64,000 bases of DNA from Micromonospora sp. WMMD1128 (GTDB lineage Bacteria > Actinomycetota > Actinomycetes > Mycobacteriales > Micromonosporaceae). The stretch is taken from contig NZ_CP114902.1 of assembly GCF_027497235.1 (NCBI RefSeq), positions 5,172,001 through 5,236,000 of the forward strand, written 5' to 3'. The notes beneath the pieces are model-generated. The model saw only the letters and a list, made by a program, of their open reading frames with translations. It made no database searches and had not been told where the DNA came from. The first letter of the stretch is position 1; the number at the start of each line of letters is the position of its first letter. The position numbers were made by a program, and so were the translations under genes. Below, in pieces: positions 62,455-64,000 of the stretch.

Positions 62455-64000
62455 GTGGGGGATCTTGAGCAAGGCATCTACGAGCACCTGATCACGCAGG
62501 AGCTGGCGAAGCGGATCCAGGGCGTTGACCGCTCGCTCGTCCAGGACGAGAAGCTCGACCCGGCCGACTCGCACGACGTACTCGCCCGCCACCTCGCCGC
62601 CCTCGCGCGACGTGCGCTACTCGCGGTCGGTGGCGGGGAGAGCAAGCTCGCCCGGCAGGTGGACCTGGCGAACCGCATCGCCGCGCACATCGCGCAGGCC
62701 GAGCCTCGTGCCGTCAGCACCGACGACCAGGTGGCCGACGCTCAACGCCTGCTGCACGCCATCGCCGCCCCACCCATCCCGCCGGCCGCGCCGGTCTTCC
62801 CGATCCGCCCCTCCACGCCGCTGTCCACCGGCGCGCTGCTCGTCAACGGCCGGCACCAACCGCGGATCGGGCACGAGGTCAGCCACGAGATGGCCTCGGC
62901 GGACGCGGTCGACCTGCTCTGCGCCTTCATCAAATGGCACGGGCTGCGCATCATCGAGCCGGCGATCACCGATCTCATCGCCCGGGGTGGCCGCGTCCGG
63001 GTCATCACCACCACGTACATGGGTGCCACCGACCAGCGGGCGCTCGACCGGCTCGCCGAGCTGGGCGCCGAGGTCAAGGTGTCCTACGAGACGCGGACCA
63101 CCCGCCTGCACGCCAAGGCGTGGCTGTTCCGGCGCGACAACGGCACCACCACCGCGTACGTCGGCTCGTCCAACCTGTCGAAGGCCGCGCTCGTCGACGG
63201 CGTGGAGTGGAACGTACGCATCTCGAACCTGGAGCAGCCGCACGTCATCGACACCTTCGAGGCGACGTTCGCCGACTACTGGCACGACTCGGCGTTCGAG
63301 ACGTACGACCCGGCGAGGGACGCCGAGCGGCTGCGCGTCGCGCTACGCGGGGAGCGCGCCGACAACGCACCAACCGAGATCGCGAACCTGGATGTCCGGC
63401 CGTTCCCGTACCAGCAGGAGGTCTTGAACGACCTCGACGCCGAGCGGGTGGTACACGGGCGCTGGCGGAACCTGGTGGTGATGGCGACCGGCACCGGCAA
63501 GACGGTGGTGGCGGCCCTGGACTATCGCCGGCTGCAACGGGCCGGGCACGTCGACTCGCTGCTCTTCGTCGCGCACCAGGAGCAGATCCTGCGGCAGAGC
63601 CGATCCGTGTTCCGTCAGGTCGTGGGTGACGGCAGCTTCGGCGACATGCTGGTCGGCGGCGAGCGGCCACGGCAGGCACGGCACATCTTCGCCTCGATCC
63701 AGTCGCTGCACCGGCAGGAGATCGACCCCGAGGCGTACGACATGGTGATCGTCGACGAGTTCCACCACGCCGAGGCACCCACGTACACGCGGCTGCTGGA
63801 GCGGCTTCGGCCGCGCGTACTCCTGGGATTGACGGCGACCCCCGACCGGAGCGACGGCGGCGACGTGCGCCGGTGGTTCGACGGTCGCGCGTCGGTGGAG
63901 TTGCACCTGTGGGAGGCGTTGGAGCGGCAGTTGTTGGCGCCGTTCCAATACTTCGGGCTGCACGACGAGGTGGATCTGACGCGGGTGCGATGGAAGCGCG
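62455..64000 (+). CDS. PLD-nuclease / superfamily 2 helicase fusion (DUF3427-type, partial)
   Basis: At least 515 residues from GTG 62455 (GTG 62452 is also in frame), running out of the window. The N-terminal part reads LEQGIYEHLITQELAKRIQ, then a PLD-like domain with RLHAKAWLFRRDNG and YVGSSNLSKAAL (HxK and GSxN). The helicase follows: PFPYQQEVLNDLDAER, motif I MATGTGKTVVA, motif II VIVDEFHHAEA and motif III GLTATPDRSDGG. This order is that of DUF3427-type helicases, which are frequent in defence islands. Likely a DNA-processing defence enzyme; the C-terminus is not available. Confidence 0.85.
   Translation, partial: MGDLEQGIYEHLITQELAKRIQGVDRSLVQDEKLDPADSHDVLARHLAALARRALLAVGGGESKLARQVDLANRIAAHIAQAEPRAVSTDDQVADAQRLLHAIAAPPIPPAAPVFPIRPSTPLSTGALLVNGRHQPRIGHEVSHEMASADAVDLLCAFIKWHGLRIIEPAITDLIARGGRVRVITTTYMGATDQRALDRLAELGAEVKVSYETRTTRLHAKAWLFRRDNGTTTAYVGSSNLSKAALVDGVEWNVRISNLEQPHVIDTFEATFADYWHDSAFETYDPARDAERLRVALRGERADNAPTEIANLDVRPFPYQQEVLNDLDAERVVHGRWRNLVVMATGTGKTVVAALDYRRLQRAGHVDSLLFVAHQEQILRQSRSVFRQVVGDGSFGDMLVGGERPRQARHIFASIQSLHRQEIDPEAYDMVIVDEFHHAEAPTYTRLLERLRPRVLLGLTATPDRSDGGDVRRWFDGRASVELHLWEALERQLLAPFQYFGLHDEVDLTRVRWKR

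Noticed and set aside
1..64000. CRISPR arrays, tRNA, rRNA or phage integrase attachment sites
   Set aside because: No regularly spaced repeats, no cloverleaf-like segments and no integrase gene were recognised by eye.

Overview
The window is high-GC actinobacterial DNA, most like Micromonosporaceae. Signs are GTG and TTG starts, extreme G/C third positions, Tat-exported proteins, a snapalysin-type protease, MmyB-type and XRE/TPR regulators, and a dispersed intergenic repeat of a kind I associate with Micromonospora. No rRNA, tRNA or CRISPR array was recognised.

Bases 1-24.8 kb are ordinary chromosome: an FkbM methyltransferase, DUF1697 protein, exported metallo-beta-lactamase-fold protein, class A beta-lactamase-like protein, LysR regulator, secreted endonuclease I, two aldo/keto reductases, an ArsR-type regulator, a flavin reductase, a DrrAB-like ABC exporter, a giant AAA signalling ATPase, a small Tat/Cys-rich operon, an MmyB regulator facing an SDR, a secreted zinc protease, a three-gene membrane operon, a superfamily 1 helicase-like ATPase and a flavoprotein.

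Bases 24.9-48.7 kb are a complete-looking Dpd island (7-deazaguanine DNA modification and restriction) with lower GC than its surroundings. A plus-strand operon queC-queE-queD-dpdC-dpdB1-dpdA-dpdB2 makes preQ0 and should insert it into DNA in place of guanine and amidate it. A convergent minus-strand operon dpdE-dpdF-dpdG-dpdH-dpdI-dpdJ-dpdK-dpdD encodes the helicases, an ATPase, a PLD nuclease and partner proteins thought to restrict unmodified DNA. Nearly all genes overlap by 4-14 bases. Two different DpdB-type proteins flank DpdA, which is unusual.

Bases 48.7-64 kb are an accessory zone. One IS5-family element (IS427-like) is split by a second IS5-family element. An identical second copy of the inner element lies 10.4 kb downstream. 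Between them sit an S-4TM pore-forming effector divergent from a kinase-like/CU044_5270-like transmembrane protein (a candidate undescribed conflict module), a secreted I36-type inhibitor, a globin-reductase-like flavoprotein, a frameshifted XRE/TPR regulator and an APH-type kinase. The second IS copy interrupts another XRE-type regulator gene. The window ends inside a PLD-nuclease/superfamily 2 helicase fusion, another defence-type protein.
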